The notes under the pieces were generated by a model, which ran no database searches, was not told the DNA's origin, and was given only the letters and a program-made list of their open reading frames with translations. Positions 31,230 to 40,126 of a DNA stretch of 64,000 bases are shown in pieces. The position numbers and the translations under genes are program-made. Numbering within the stretch: position 1 is the stretch's first letter; each line of letters starts with the position of its first letter. The stretch comes from Amaricoccus sp. (GTDB lineage: Bacteria; Pseudomonadota; Alphaproteobacteria; Rhodobacterales; Rhodobacteraceae). The stretch covers positions 89,655-153,654 of the forward strand of contig NZ_JAGOMQ010000001.1 of NCBI RefSeq assembly GCF_017993425.1, read 5' to 3'.

Positions 31230-32471
31230 ATGCGGGCGACGCGGCGGATGGTGGTTCTGGGGCTCGGGGCGGCGCTGGCCGGCTGCGCCTCGGGGGGGAG
31301 CGTAGGCCCGGGCGGCGTCGCGACGCGGCCCGCGGAGCCGGAATGGATCCCGGCGCCGAGCCCGGGCTTCGACGCCTGGGTGTCGGGGTTCCGCGGGCGG
31401 GCGCTGGCGCAGGGGGTGAGCCCGGCGACCTTCGACCGGGCCTTCGCCGGCGCGGGCTTCCTGCCGGCGGTGATCGAGCGCGACCGCAAGCAGACCGAGT
31501 TCACCCGCACGCTGGAGGATTACCTCGCCATCGCGGCCTCGGAGGAGCGGGTCGGCAAGGGCCGGGCGGCGCTGGCGCGCTACGGGGCGACGCTGCGGGC
31601 CATCGAGGCGCGGTTCGGGGTCGAGCCCAATGTGGTGGTGGCGGTCTGGGGGCTCGAGAGCTTCTACGGCGAGCGGCAGGGCACGGCGCCGGTGATCTCG
31701 TCGCTGGCGACGCTCGCCTACGAGGGGCGGCGCGGATCCTTCTTCGAGAGCCAGCTGGTCGCGGCGCTGAAGATCCTGCAGAACGGCGACGTGACGCCGG
31801 AGCGGATGACCGGCAGCTGGGCCGGGGCGATGGGGCACACCCAGTTCATCCCGACGACGTTCCTCGCCTATGCGGTCGACTTCACCGGCGACGGGCGGCG
31901 CGACATCTGGTCGGCGGACCCGACCGACGCGCTGGCCTCGACGGCGAACTACCTGGCGAAATCCGGCTGGCGGCACGGCCAGCCCTGGGGGGTGGAGGTG
32001 CGGCTGCCCGCCGGGTTCTCCGGGCCGCTGGGGCGGGGGACGACGGGGAGCCCCTCGGCCTGGGCTTCGGCCGGGGTGCGCGCCGCGGACGGGCGCGCGG
32101 TGCCGGACTACGGGCCGGCCTCGATCCTGCAGCCGCAGGCGGGGGGCCCGGGGTTCATGGTGTTCCCGAACTTCGGGGTGATCCTGCGCTACAACAACTC
32201 GGTCAACTATGCGATCGGGGTCGGGCATCTCTCGGACCGCGTCGCCGGCGGGCCGCCGGTGCAGGGGAGCTTCCCGCCGGACGCGAACGGCCTGACCATC
32301 GCGGACCGCCGCGAGCTGCAGCGGCGGCTGACGGCGGCGGGGTTCGACACCCAGGGCGCGGACGGGGTGATCGGCGACAACACCCGCGCGGCGATCTCGG
32401 CCTGGCAGGCGCAGCAGGGGTATTCGGTGACGGGCGAGCCGTCGCAGCAGATCCTCGCGGCGCTGCGGTAG
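31230..32471 (+). CDS. Lytic murein transglycosylase B family lipoprotein with peptidoglycan-binding domain
   Basis: 413 aa. A lipoprotein signal peptide with lipobox LAGC ([17 protein letters not shown]) precedes the MltB-type domain: [33 protein letters not shown] with the catalytic glutamate, [13 protein letters not shown] and [17 protein letters not shown]. The C-terminal about 60 residues form a PG_binding_1 domain ([35 protein letters not shown]). It cleaves peptidoglycan glycan strands to 1,6-anhydromuropeptides at the inner face of the outer membrane. Length and order are typical of alphaproteobacterial homologues. Confidence 0.9.
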   Translation: MRATRRMVVLGLGAALAGCASGGSVGPGGVATRPAEPEWIPAPSPGFDAWVSGFRGRALAQGVSPATFDRAFAGAGFLPAVIERDRKQTEFTRTLEDYLAIAASEERVGKGRAALARYGATLRAIEARFGVEPNVVVAVWGLESFYGERQGTAPVISSLATLAYEGRRGSFFESQLVAALKILQNGDVTPERMTGSWAGAMGHTQFIPTTFLAYAVDFTGDGRRDIWSADPTDALASTANYLAKSGWRHGQPWGVEVRLPAGFSGPLGRGTTGSPSAWASAGVRAADGRAVPDYGPASILQPQAGGPGFMVFPNFGVILRYNNSVNYAIGVGHLSDRVAGGPPVQGSFPPDANGLTIADRRELQRRLTAAGFDTQGADGVIGDNTRAAISAWQAQQGYSVTGEPSQQILAALR

Positions 32472-32520
32472 GGCGGCCTGCGTGCCGGAGGAGCCGGTTC
32501 GGCGCGGCCGCCTGGCCTCG

Positions 32521-32536
32521 CTTGCACGCGTGCAAG
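32521..32536. promoter_or_regulatory. Perfect 16-bp palindrome between convergent mltB-like gene and mipZ
   Basis: CTTGCACGCGTGCAAG is a fully self-complementary site with no loop, lying in an AT-richer patch between two convergent genes. The lack of a loop argues against a terminator and for a protein-binding site. It does not match the parS consensus that I know. Confidence 0.35.
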
Positions 32537-32640
32537 CTAGGTCAAGTTGCTGGAATAGATGAGGAATCCCTTGAAGCCAACCTTCTGGAGACGAAGGTGG
32601 GCGCTCAGGCGGCGGGAAGAGAGGGCAAGGGGCGGCGCCG

Positions 32641-33435
32641 TCAGGCTTCCGGCAGGGACAGGGCGCGCATCAGGTCGCGGACCTCCTGGCGGGCGGCGAC
32701 GTTGGAGAGCGTCATCGCCTGGGGGTCGGTCTCGCGGAGGTCGAGCAGCGTCAGGCCGGAGAGGAAGAGCTCGCGGAAGATCACCCGCTCGGAGAAGCCC
32801 GGGGCGAGGCGGAAGCCGATGCGCTGGGCGAGCTCCTGCATCGCCACGCCGACCCGGCGCTTGTTGCGGGCGTCGAGCGCCGCCATGCGGTTGCGCACCA
32901 CCAGCCAGTCCGTGGGCCGCCGTCCGGTCGAGGCGCGGGCCTGCCGGGCCTTCCACACCATCTCGGCGTAGACGGAGGGGCCCTTGACCCGGCCGGTCGC
33001 CGGATCGAGCCGGGCGAGCATGTCGAAGTCGACGAGGCTGTCGTTCATCGGGGTGACCAGCGTGTCGGCCGCCGCATGGGCGAGACGGCTGAAGTCGCTG
33101 TAGGAGCCGGGGCAGTCGATCAGCACGAAGTCGCAGTCGGCGAGCTCGGCCATCGCGGCGTCGAAGCGGTCGCGGTCCTCGGCCGAGGCCTCGGCGCGGC
33201 TGTCGGCGGCGGAGGGCTTCGGCTGGGCCCGGCGGGGGCTCGGCAGGTCGATGCCGTGGCGGCGCATGTAGTCGGCGCGGTTGTCGAGGTAGCGGAAGAG
33301 GCTCTGCTGGCGCAGGTCGAGGTCGATCGCCCCGACGCTGCGCCCCTCGCGCGCCAGCGCGGTGGCGACGTGCATCGCCGTCGTGGACTTGCCGGAGCCG
33401 CCCTTCTCGTTCCCCAGCACGATCACATGCGGCAT
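32641..33435 (-). CDS. mipZ: Division-plane positioning ATPase MipZ
   Basis: 264 aa ParA-family ATPase. The deviant Walker A motif in [20 protein letters not shown] starts at residue 4, [16 protein letters not shown] is switch I-like, [17 protein letters not shown] contains Walker B, and [16 protein letters not shown] and [17 protein letters not shown] follow the MipZ pattern. MipZ forms a bipolar gradient with ParB and inhibits FtsZ polymerisation away from midcell (established in Caulobacter). I chose the ATG at 33435 because it places the P-loop at the N-terminus; an upstream in-frame extension is Arg/Pro-rich noise. Repeat family B lies about 150 bp upstream. Confidence 0.9.
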   Translation of the reverse strand: MPHVIVLGNEKGGSGKSTTAMHVATALAREGRSVGAIDLDLRQQSLFRYLDNRADYMRRHGIDLPSPRRAQPKPSAADSRAEASAEDRDRFDAAMAELADCDFVLIDCPGSYSDFSRLAHAAADTLVTPMNDSLVDFDMLARLDPATGRVKGPSVYAEMVWKARQARASTGRRPTDWLVVRNRMAALDARNKRRVGVAMQELAQRIGFRLAPGFSERVIFRELFLSGLTLLDLRETDPQAMTLSNVAARQEVRDLMRALSLPEA

Positions 33436-33586
33436 TCGGTCGTCCACGCAAGATAGGCGGCACACGGCCGGCAAGCGCCGCAAGATGTAGACGGCGGAAT
33501 CGATTCGGGGAAGCCGCCCTCGGACGTGCCGGGGGAGCGGGGCCGGGGGCCATTGGCGCGCTTGCGGCGAGCGCGAAGGGGCCGCC

Positions 33587-33656
33587 GTCGTGCCTGAGGC
33601 ACGCCTCCGGCATAACGGCACGGCAGGCGCTGCCGATGCTGGCGTATCGGCGAGGG
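33587..33656 (-). repeat. Dispersed repeat family B, minus-strand copy
   Basis: Read on the minus strand, 33656 to 33587 matches 6704-6775: CCCTCGCCGAT(A/G)CGCC, then CAGCATCGGCAGCGCCTGCC, and a GCCGGAGGCGTGCC block with a conserved CGTGCC...GGCACG hairpin. It sits in the 238-bp gap upstream of mipZ. Confidence 0.75.
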
Positions 33657-33673
33657 CGACAACCAGCGCCGGC

Positions 33674-34357
33674 TCAGAGCCCGTCGATCTCGGCGGCGAC
33701 GAGGCGTTGCAGCGACCAGAGGTTGCGGTCGCGGATGCCGGCCTCCTCCAGCGAATGGACGGTGTTGCGCAGGTATTCGGCGCTCGATCCGCGCGGTCCG
33801 CAGGCGCGGGCGATCAGCCCGGCCGCCTCGGCGAGCGGCAGGCCGCGGACGATGTTCGGCCCCCGCGGCCCGGCCCAGAAGGTGAGCGCGGTCACCGGCC
33901 CCGCCTCGGTGTCGAGCCGCACCCAGCGGCGGTCGCCGAGGGTCTCGACGAAGGGCATCTCGCGGCGGACGAGAACGTCGAGCGTCCCGGCCTCGGCGCC
34001 GCCGGCGACCTCCAGCGCGAGCCCGGCGCAGCGGCCGCCGGACATCAGCGCCAGCATCAGCCCCGGCGCCTCGGGCGTGCCGCGGAAGCCGCGGATCACC
34101 ATGCAGAACTGCCGGTGCCAGCCGCGCGCCACGGCGCGCCGCCGCGCCACGGGGGCGAAGGTCGGGTTCCAGGTCAGCGAGCCGTAGGCGAAGACATGGA
34201 GCGGCCCGGCGGGGCGCTCGTCCATCAGCCGCGCCACCTGCGCGGCGAAATCGGCGTCGCTGGCCGGGGTGAAGCCGGAGGGAAGGGCAAAGTCCTCGAC
34301 CTGCCGCGTCGCCCGCGCGACGTGGTCCTCGGTCAGGCTCAGGGCGCGCGGCGACAT
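33674..34357 (-). CDS. ChaC-like gamma-glutamylcyclotransferase
   Basis: 227 aa. The substrate loop VFAYGSLTWNPTF (YGSL) lies near residue 55. RGWHRQFCMVIRGFRGTPEA, PGLMLALMSGGRCAGLALEV and a catalytic-glutamate region REMPFVETL follow. NIVRGLPLAEAAGLIARACG and AEYLRNTVHSLEEAGIRD match the C-terminus of the ChaC family. These enzymes release 5-oxoproline from glutathione in the cytosol. I start at 34357 because GAGAGGAG lies 7 bp upstream; the longer frame adds 26 improbable residues. It is next to, and co-directional with, the rpmE end of the ribosomal block but separated by a hairpin. Confidence 0.88.
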   Translation of the reverse strand: MSPRALSLTEDHVARATRQVEDFALPSGFTPASDADFAAQVARLMDERPAGPLHVFAYGSLTWNPTFAPVARRRAVARGWHRQFCMVIRGFRGTPEAPGLMLALMSGGRCAGLALEVAGGAEAGTLDVLVRREMPFVETLGDRRWVRLDTEAGPVTALTFWAGPRGPNIVRGLPLAEAAGLIARACGPRGSSAEYLRNTVHSLEEAGIRDRNLWSLQRLVAAEIDGL

Positions 34358-34408
34358 CGACGCTCCTCTCGATGCGGGGCCGCGCAGGGCCGGCCCCGCA
34401 AACGGCGA

Positions 34409-34432
34409 CGGCCGCCCCCGGGGGAGCGGCCG
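34409..34432 (-). terminator. Hairpin after rpmE
   Basis: Stem CGGCCGC / GCGGCCG with a 10-nt loop, 24 bp beyond the rpmE stop on the minus strand, followed by a short T-rich stretch (CGTTTGC). It probably ends the ffh-to-rpmE transcript. Confidence 0.5.
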
Positions 34433-34455
34433 CACCTCGTGGCCTTCGGGCCGGC

Positions 34456-34677
34456 TCAGAAGCCGAGGCCCTCGTACTTCTTCTTGAACTTCGACACGCG
34501 GCCGCCGGTGTCCATCAGCTTGGCCGAGCCGCCGGTCCAGGCCGGGTGGACGCTCGGGTCGATCTCCAGCGACAGCGTGGCGTTCGCGGCGCCGTAGGTC
34601 GAGCGGGTGACGTAGGTCGAGCCGTCGACGAGCTTCACCTCGATGAGGTGATAGTCGGGGTGGATGTCCTTCTTCAT
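34456..34677 (-). CDS. rpmE: 50S ribosomal protein L31
   Basis: 73 aa: [19 protein letters not shown] at the N-terminus, then [21 protein letters not shown] and a [11 protein letters not shown] tail. The zinc-ligand cysteines of the other L31 form are absent, so this is the zinc-independent type. It is last in the ribosomal/SRP block, 11 bp after rplS. GAGCGAGACG upstream is a weak ribosome-binding site. Confidence 0.95.
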   Translation of the reverse strand: MKKDIHPDYHLIEVKLVDGSTYVTRSTYGAANATLSLEIDPSVHPAWTGGSAKLMDTGGRVSKFKKKYEGLGF

Positions 34678-34688
34678 CGTCTCGCTCC

Positions 34689-35081
34689 TCAGGCGCCAGC
34701 CCCGGCGGGCTTGGTCTGCTCCTTGTAGTTGGTCTTCTCGACGATGCGGGCGGATTTGCCCCGGCGATCGCGGAGGTAGTAGAGCTTCGCCCGGCGGACC
34801 TTGCCGCGGCGGACGACGGTGATCGAGTCGATGTTCGGCGAGTGCAGCGGGAAGACGCGCTCGACGCCCTCGCCGAAGCTGATCTTGCGCACGGTGAAGC
34901 TCGCGCCGATGCCGGAGCCGCCGTTGCGGCCGATCACCACGCCCTCGTAGGCCTGCACGCGCGAGCGGGTGCCCTCGGTGACCTTGTAGCCGACCCGCAC
35001 CGTGTCGCCGGCGCCGAAGTCGGGGATGTCCTTGCCCAGAGCCGCGATCTGCTCGCGCTCGAGCTGCTCGATGATGTTCAT
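34689..35081 (-). CDS. rplS: 50S ribosomal protein L19
   Basis: 130 aa. [20 protein letters not shown] is followed by [20 protein letters not shown], the highly conserved [20 protein letters not shown] and [20 protein letters not shown]. The C-terminal [16 protein letters not shown] is a usual extension. It contacts the 30S-50S interface. The start overlaps the trmD stop (ATGA, 35078-35081), the conserved trmD-rplS coupling. Confidence 0.96.
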   Translation of the reverse strand: MNIIEQLEREQIAALGKDIPDFGAGDTVRVGYKVTEGTRSRVQAYEGVVIGRNGGSGIGASFTVRKISFGEGVERVFPLHSPNIDSITVVRRGKVRRAKLYYLRDRRGKSARIVEKTNYKEQTKPAGAGA

Positions 35082-35863
35082 CGCTCGTCGTCCTTCTGCT
35101 CGCCTGGGGCGGCGATGGTCTGCGCGTCCGAGAGCTCTGCCTCTCCGCCCGGGTCCGCGATCCCGGCCTTCGCCAGGTGGGCCCGCCAGAGGTCGGGACG
35201 ACGTTCCTTGGTCAGCCTCTCCGCCTGCGAGCGCCGCCATTCGGCGACCCGGCCGTGGTGCCCCGAGAGGAGAACCCCGGGGATGGCACGGCCCTCCCAT
35301 TCGGTCGGGCGTGTGTATTGCGGAAACTCCAGCAGGCCGTCGGAGAAGCTCTCCCCCACGGCCGACTCGGCGTTCCCGAGGACGCGGGGTATAAGCCGGA
35401 CGCAGGCGTCGATCAAGGCCATCGCGGCGATCTCGCCCCCGGTCATCACGAAGTCGCCGAGCGAGACCTCCTCGAGCCCGCGCGCCTCGATCACCCGCTC
35501 GTCCACGCCCTCGAAGCGCCCGCAGACCAGCGTGACCCCCTGCCCCGCCGCCAGCCGCCGCGCCAGCGCCTGGTCGAGCCGCCTGCCGCGGGGGGAGAGG
35601 TAGATCGCCGGCCACGCCGCGCTCGCCGGCGGCCCGGCGTCGAGCGCGGCGGCGAGGATGTCCGCCCGCAGCACCATCCCCGGCCCCCCGCCCGCCGGGC
35701 TGTCGTCGACGGTGCGGTGGCGGTCGGCGGCGAAGTCGCGGATCTGCACCGGGTCGAGCCGCCAGAGCCCGTCCGCCAGCGCCCGCCCGACGAGGGAGGC
35801 GCCGAGCGGGCCGGGGAAGATCTCCGGGAAGAGGGTGAGGACGCGGGCGGTCCAGGGGGTCAC
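35078..35863 (-). CDS. trmD: tRNA (guanine37-N1)-methyltransferase
   Basis: 261 aa SPOUT methyltransferase. [75 protein letters not shown] and [18 protein letters not shown] form the trefoil-knot AdoMet site. It methylates G37 next to the anticodon to prevent frameshifting. The initiation codon is GTG (35863), overlapping the TGA of the ParD-like gene (GTGA). The C-terminal tail after [10 protein letters not shown] is acidic and slightly extended. Confidence 0.95.
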   Translation of the reverse strand: MTPWTARVLTLFPEIFPGPLGASLVGRALADGLWRLDPVQIRDFAADRHRTVDDSPAGGGPGMVLRADILAAALDAGPPASAAWPAIYLSPRGRRLDQALARRLAAGQGVTLVCGRFEGVDERVIEARGLEEVSLGDFVMTGGEIAAMALIDACVRLIPRVLGNAESAVGESFSDGLLEFPQYTRPTEWEGRAIPGVLLSGHHGRVAEWRRSQAERLTKERRPDLWRAHLAKAGIADPGGEAELSDAQTIAAPGEQKDDER

Positions 35864-36120
35864 GGCGCGTCCGGTTCAGGATCCTCGCGGTCGAGCTCGG
35901 CAAGGATGTCCTCGAGGGAATCGTCCCCGAACTCGCCGCGCTCCGCCTGCGCTTGCCCTTCGGCGAGGTGGGCGCGCAGGGCCGCGAGGCGCCGGCCTTC
36001 GTCCTCGAGGATGGCGAGGCCGGCGATGACGACCGCTTCCGGCGTGGCGCAGCTGCCCGAGGCCAGCTGCGCCCGAACGAAAGCGTCCCAATGCTCGCCG
36101 AGATCGACGTCGATCGTCAT
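35860..36120 (-). CDS. Orphan ParD-type (CC2985-like) antitoxin
   Basis: 86 aa. A ribbon-helix-helix N-terminus ([39 protein letters not shown]) and an acidic C-terminal toxin-binding tail ([20 protein letters not shown], then [14 protein letters not shown]) follow the ParD antitoxin layout. ParD antitoxins neutralise ParE toxins and autorepress. No ParE-like gene is adjacent: the gene is wedged between rimM and trmD and its stop overlaps the trmD GTG. It is therefore a solitary antitoxin captured by the operon, or a repurposed DNA-binding protein. AGGACAGC upstream of the ATG is a plausible ribosome-binding site. Confidence 0.75.
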   Translation of the reverse strand: MTIDVDLGEHWDAFVRAQLASGSCATPEAVVIAGLAILEDEGRRLAALRAHLAEGQAQAERGEFGDDSLEDILAELDREDPEPDAP

Positions 36121-36170
36121 GCTGTCCTCCCCCGTCCCCCGCCCAGTATGGCCCGAGGCCGGGCCGCCTG

Positions 36171-36689
36171 TCAGCCCTCGTCCTCGGCCGGGGGGTCCAC
36201 CACCATGCGCCGTCCGGCGAGGTCTATCGTGGGCACCGCGGCGCGGGTGAAGGGGACGAGCAGGTCCGGCGCGCCCGGGCGGGCGATCTCGAGGACGTCG
36301 CCGGCGCCGTGGTCGTGGACGGCGCGGACGCGGCCGAGCGGGGCGCCGCCGGGGTCGATCGCCTCCATGCCGATCAGGTCGGCGTGGTAGAACTCGTCTT
36401 CCTCCAGGGGCGGCAGCCGGTCGCGGGGGGCGTAGAGGCGCGTGCCCTTCAGCGCCTCGGCCTGCTCGCGGGTGACGACGCCGGTCAGCCGCGCCGCGAA
36501 GGCGCCCGTCAGCGTCCGGGTGATCTTCACCCCGAAGCTGCGCCCGTCGGCGGCGACGAGCGGCGCATAGGCGACGATCGCCTCCGGCTCGGCGCAGAAC
36601 GACTTCAGCCGCACCTCGCCCTGCACCCCGAAGGCGCCGGCGAGCGCGCCGACGAGGACGTGGTCCGTGGGAGCGCCCTCCTCAGCCAC
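36171..36689 (-). CDS. rimM: Ribosome maturation factor RimM
   Basis: 172 aa. [20 protein letters not shown] is the RimM N-terminal barrel, then [40 protein letters not shown] and the PRC-barrel part [11 protein letters not shown] and DVLEIARPG. It binds S19 and helps mature the 30S head. I start at GTG 36689 ([10 protein letters not shown]), which overlaps the preceding EVE-gene stop by 8 bp; the longer frame to 36743 lies wholly inside that gene. It has the standard position between rpsP and trmD. Confidence 0.92.
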   Translation of the reverse strand: MAEEGAPTDHVLVGALAGAFGVQGEVRLKSFCAEPEAIVAYAPLVAADGRSFGVKITRTLTGAFAARLTGVVTREQAEALKGTRLYAPRDRLPPLEEDEFYHADLIGMEAIDPGGAPLGRVRAVHDHGAGDVLEIARPGAPDLLVPFTRAAVPTIDLAGRRMVVDPPAEDEG

Positions 36690-37128
36690 GGAGCGCCGCC
36701 TCGATGCGGGCGAAGTCGGCCGCGTCCACGGAAAAGAGGCCACGGCGGAACGCCATGCCCCAGTGCCGCGGGTCCTTCACGAACCCGAGGTCGGGCAGCA
36801 TCGGGCGCACGGGGGCGCGGCCCACCGGCTCGTAGCGGGCGCGGCGGACCATCCCCTCGACGCCCGGGGCCATGAGGCGGGGCTGCGGCGCGTCGTCGAG
36901 GATCTCGCCGAGCGCCACGAAGGCCTGCACCGCGGGCGCCGCGGGGTCGAGGCGCTCGCGGGGGGCGTAGTAGGCGAAGCGGTCGCCGCGGCGCGGGCGG
37001 GCGGCGGCGCGGCCGTCGCCGTGCGAGCAGTGGAACAGGCCCTCGCGCGCGCCCGCGGCGACGTGGTCGGCCGAGGCGACGGCGATCCAGCCGCCACGCC
37101 CGTCGGCCGGCGCGGCCATCGCCGTCAC
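36682..37128 (-). CDS. EVE-domain protein (UPF0310-like)
   Basis: 148 aa. [40 protein letters not shown] and YAPRERLD give the W...HV..G and GD..YY.P pattern of EVE/PUA-like domains. The C-terminus [20 protein letters not shown] followed by DFARIEAAL is typical of UPF0310 proteins. EVE domains resemble YTH readers and are thought to recognise modified bases in DNA or RNA. Here it is inserted between rpsP and rimM with overlaps on both sides (ATGA with rpsP), so it is co-expressed with ribosome assembly and tRNA-modification genes. That fits an RNA role, which is inference. Confidence 0.75.
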   Translation of the reverse strand: MTAMAAPADGRGGWIAVASADHVAAGAREGLFHCSHGDGRAAARPRRGDRFAYYAPRERLDPAAPAVQAFVALGEILDDAPQPRLMAPGVEGMVRRARYEPVGRAPVRPMLPDLGFVKDPRHWGMAFRRGLFSVDAADFARIEAALRG

Positions 37129-37475
37129 CCGGCGGCGGCGGCCGCCTTGTCCGCGCGCTCCTTGGCGCGGGCGACGGCGGCCTTGCCGGGCTCGCCCTGC
37201 CTGGGGTTCGAGCGGGCCTTCTTCGGCAGCTCGCCGGCGGCCTCCAGCATCCGCGCGACGCGGTCGGTCGGCTGCGCGCCCTGCGAGAGCCAGTGGCGGA
37301 TGCGCTCGAGGTCCATCTTCACCCGGCCCTCATCGTCCTTCGGCAGCAGCGGGTCGTAGGTGCCGAGCTTCTCGAGGAAGCGGCCGTCGCGGGCCGAGCG
37401 GCTCTCGGCGGCGACGATCGAGTAGTGCGGGCGCTTCTTGGACCCGCCGCGGGCGAGCCGGATCTTCATGGCCAT
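37125..37475 (-). CDS. rpsP: 30S ribosomal protein S16
   Basis: 116 aa: [60 protein letters not shown] and [20 protein letters not shown], then a lysine/alanine-rich tail as in alphaproteobacterial S16. GGAGACACC precedes the ATG. Its stop overlaps the EVE-gene start. Confidence 0.96.
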   Translation of the reverse strand: MAMKIRLARGGSKKRPHYSIVAAESRSARDGRFLEKLGTYDPLLPKDDEGRVKMDLERIRHWLSQGAQPTDRVARMLEAAGELPKKARSNPRQGEPGKAAVARAKERADKAAAAAG

Positions 37476-37500
37476 GGGGTGTCTCCTTGATGGCGTCTTT

Positions 37501-37815
37501 TCAGGACTTGGGCGTGTTCTCGAGATGGCTCTCGTGGTGCCTGATCACTTCCGAGATGATGAAGGTCAGGAATTTCCTGGCGAACTCCGGATCGAGGTCT
37601 GCCTCGGCCGCCAGCCGCTCCAGCCGGCAGATCTGGTTCGCCTCGCGCGCCGGATCCGACGGCGGCAGACCGTGCTCGGCCTTGAGCCGGCCCACGGCCT
37701 GGGTGTGCTTGAACCGCTCGGCGAGCGTGAAGACGAGGATGGCGTCGAGCCGGTCGATCGACTCGCGATGGCCCCGCAGCAGGTCGGCGGCGCGGCGAAT
37801 GGCGTCGGCGGTCAT
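37501..37815 (-). CDS. Chorismate mutase (AroQ type)
   Basis: 104 aa all-helical AroQ fold. [20 protein letters not shown] carries the N-terminal arginine and acidic pattern, then [20 protein letters not shown] and [20 protein letters not shown]. It converts chorismate to prephenate for Phe/Tyr synthesis. It sits between ffh and rpsP, a placement I associate with Rhodobacterales. ATG 37815 ([12 protein letters not shown]) has GGGAG upstream. An in-frame ATG at 37866, overlapping the GNAT stop, would add 17 residues whose beginning (MTSAIRPAAG) repeats the real start. Confidence 0.88.
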   Translation of the reverse strand: MTADAIRRAADLLRGHRESIDRLDAILVFTLAERFKHTQAVGRLKAEHGLPPSDPAREANQICRLERLAAEADLDPEFARKFLTFIISEVIRHHESHLENTPKS

Positions 37816-37862
37816 CGGGGGATGCTCCCGTTCTGGCCCGGCGGCGGGGCGGATGGCGGAGG

Positions 37863-38378
37863 TCATTGCAGCCGCTCCGGGCGCGGGTGGCGCCAGACGG
37901 CGTCCTTGTCGTCCCAGCGCGCCGCGCCCGCGTCCTCGACGGCGCCGAGGCTGCGCGCCAGCGCGATCGAGGCCGCGTTGTCGCGGTCGATGTAGCTGAC
38001 CGCGGTCTCCCAGCCGAGAATCCCGAAGGCGTAGTCGCGCGCCGCGCACGCCGCCTCGCGGGCATAGCCGCGGCGCTGGAAGGCCGGGAACACGATCCAG
38101 CCGATCTCCCGCTCGGGGAAGAACGACGGCTTGTTGAGCCCGACCTGCCCGACGAAGACGCCGGTGGCGGTCTCCTCCACCGCCCAGGCCCCGAAGCCCA
38201 TCAGCGTCCACGACCCCACGTCCGCCCCGAAGCCGAACCACACCCGCGGCTCGCGCAGCGGCCCGCCGACGAAGCGCGCCGCATCGCTCGCGAAGAACGC
38301 GGCGAAGGGCGCGAAGTCGTCGAGCCGGTGCGGCCGCAGCGTCAGGCGCGCGGTGCGGAGGACGGGCGCAACGGTCAT
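37863..38378 (-). CDS. GNAT-family N-acetyltransferase (RimJ/RimL-like)
   Basis: 171 aa. VLRTARLTLRPHRLDDFAPF opens an Acetyltransf_3 domain. GFGAWAVEETATGVFVGQVG, EIGWIVFPAFQRRGYAREAA (acetyl-CoA pyrophosphate loop, QRRGYA) and SYIDRDNAASIALARSLGAV complete it. Such enzymes acetylate N-terminal or side-chain amines of proteins or small molecules; the target is unknown. The start overlaps the ffh stop (ATGA) and its stop overlaps the ATG upstream of chorismate mutase, so it belongs to the same transcript. Confidence 0.88.
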   Translation of the reverse strand: MTVAPVLRTARLTLRPHRLDDFAPFAAFFASDAARFVGGPLREPRVWFGFGADVGSWTLMGFGAWAVEETATGVFVGQVGLNKPSFFPEREIGWIVFPAFQRRGYAREAACAARDYAFGILGWETAVSYIDRDNAASIALARSLGAVEDAGAARWDDKDAVWRHPRPERLQ

Positions 38379-39850
38379 TTCTTCTTGCCGAGCCCCGAGA
38401 GGCCGGGCGGCAGCGTCAGTCCCGGCGGCAGGCCGCCGGCGCCGCCGGGCATCGGCGGCAGCCCGCCCGGGGGCATCCCGCCGGGCATGCCCCCGCCGCC
38501 GCGCCCGAGCAGCGCCCCGAGCCCGCCGCGCAGCAGGCCCTTCTTGCCCATGCCGCCCATCTTCTTCATCACGTCGGCCATCTGCCGGTGCATCTTCAGC
38601 AGCCGGTTCAGGTCGGCGACGTCGAGCCCCGCGCCCGCGGCGATGCGCTTCTTGCGGCTCGCCTGCAGGACCTCCGGCGCGCGGCGCTCCTTCTTGGTCA
38701 TCGAGTCGATCAGCGCTATCTGCCGGCGCAGCACCTTGTCGTCGAAGCCGGCCTCGTCCATCTGCTTCTGCATCCTGGCCATGCCGGGCATCATGCCCAT
38801 CAGGCCCTGCATGCCGCCCATCTTCAGCATCTGCTCGAGCTGGCCCTTGAGGTCGTTCATGTTGAACTGACCCTTCTGGAACCGCTTCATCATCCGCTCG
38901 GCGGCCTCGGCCTCCAGCGTCTCCTGCGCCTTCTCGACGAGGCTGACGATGTCGCCCATGCCGAGGATGCGGCCGGCGATCCGCTCGGGGTGGAACTCCT
39001 CGAGCGCGTCCATCTTCTCGCCGAGGCCGACGAAGCGGATCGGCTTGCCCGTCACCGCGCGCATGGAGAGCGCCGCGCCGCCGCGGCCGTCGCCGTCCAT
39101 GCGGGTGAGGATGACGCCGGAGACGCCCACGCGCCCGTCGAACTGGGTGGCGACGTTGACCGCGTCCTGCCCGGTCAGGCCGTCGACGACCAGCAGCGTC
39201 TCGTGCGGCTTCGTGGCGTCGCGGACCGCCTCGACCTCGGCCATCAACTCGTCGTCGACGTGGAGCCGGCCCGCCGTGTCGAGCATGACGACGTCGTAGC
39301 CGCCGAGGGTCGCCTGCTGCTTCGCGCGCTTCGCGATCGCCACCGGGTCCTGCCCCGGCACGATCGGCAGCACGTCGACGCCGACCTGGCTCCCCAGCAC
39401 GGCGAGCTGCTCCATCGCGGCGGGGCGGCGGGTGTCGAGCGAGGCCATCAGGATGCGCTTGCCCTCGCGCTCCTTCAGCCGCCGGGCGAGCTTCGCCGTC
39501 GTGGTGGTCTTGCCCGAGCCCTGCAGGCCGACCATCAGGATCGGAGCCGGGGGCGAGTCGATGCGCAGCTCCTCGGCCTTGCCCTCGCCGGCCAGCGTGC
39601 GGACGAGCTCGTCATGGACGATCTTGACGACCTGCTGGCCGGGGGTGACCGACTTCGTCACCGCCTGGCCCTTGGCCTTTTCCTGCACGCGGGCGACGAA
39701 GTCGCGGGCGACGGGGAGGGAGACGTCGGCCTCGAGCAGGGCGACCCGGACCTCGCGCAGGGCGGTGGCGACGTCCTCGTCGGAGAGCGCGCCCTGCTTG
39801 GTCAGCCGGCCGAAGACGCCGCCGAGGCGGTCGGACAGATTCTCGAACAT
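38375..39850 (-). CDS. ffh: Signal recognition particle protein Ffh
   Basis: 491 aa. The N domain begins MFENLSDRLGGVFGRLTKQG. The GTPase domain shows ILMVGLQGSGKTTTTAKLAR, LASLDTRRPAAMEQLAVLG, DVVMLDTAGRLHVDDELM and VILTRMDGDGRGGAALSM. The M domain is methionine-rich (MMKRFQKGQFNMNDLKGQLE, MGGMQGLMGMMPGMARM) and ends in a Gly/Pro/Met tail. It delivers signal-peptide-bearing nascent chains to the membrane with 4.5S RNA. It heads the ribosomal block; a promoter-like sequence lies 130 bp upstream. Confidence 0.97.
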   Translation of the reverse strand: MFENLSDRLGGVFGRLTKQGALSDEDVATALREVRVALLEADVSLPVARDFVARVQEKAKGQAVTKSVTPGQQVVKIVHDELVRTLAGEGKAEELRIDSPPAPILMVGLQGSGKTTTTAKLARRLKEREGKRILMASLDTRRPAAMEQLAVLGSQVGVDVLPIVPGQDPVAIAKRAKQQATLGGYDVVMLDTAGRLHVDDELMAEVEAVRDATKPHETLLVVDGLTGQDAVNVATQFDGRVGVSGVILTRMDGDGRGGAALSMRAVTGKPIRFVGLGEKMDALEEFHPERIAGRILGMGDIVSLVEKAQETLEAEAAERMMKRFQKGQFNMNDLKGQLEQMLKMGGMQGLMGMMPGMARMQKQMDEAGFDDKVLRRQIALIDSMTKKERRAPEVLQASRKKRIAAGAGLDVADLNRLLKMHRQMADVMKKMGGMGKKGLLRGGLGALLGRGGGGMPGGMPPGGLPPMPGGAGGLPPGLTLPPGLSGLGKKK

Positions 39851-39979
39851 CGGCCGCGGGCCTCCCTCGACAGGCCGCCCGAAACGACGATCGCGCCGGT
39901 GGGCGCAACGCGCTGACCGGCGGCGATCCCCCCATAACGGGCGGGACCGGAAGCGATGGCACTTCCGGAAAACGCCGAG

Positions 39980-40008
39980 CCTGTAGCCGAGGCGGGGGTC
40001 GGGGTCAA
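39980..40008 (-). promoter_or_regulatory. Candidate ffh promoter
   Basis: On the minus strand TTGACC (40008-40003), a 17-bp spacer and TACAGG (39985-39980) form a sigma-70-like pair in the 276-bp gap before ffh. The -10 box is weak. Confidence 0.35.
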
Positions 40009-40126
40009 GCCGGAGGAGCCATCCGGCCGAAACGCGGTCAGGATCACCGGCGCTGCGTCCGGGCCACGATCCGGCCGCCCGCCCGGCAGGCGCCGCGCCG
40101 CATCGGAGGAGGCCTGCCCGCCGCGG

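Noticed and set aside
35860..36120. A complete toxin-antitoxin pair
   Set aside because: Only the antitoxin-like gene is present; the flanking frames are trmD and rimM and no ParE-sized frame fits.
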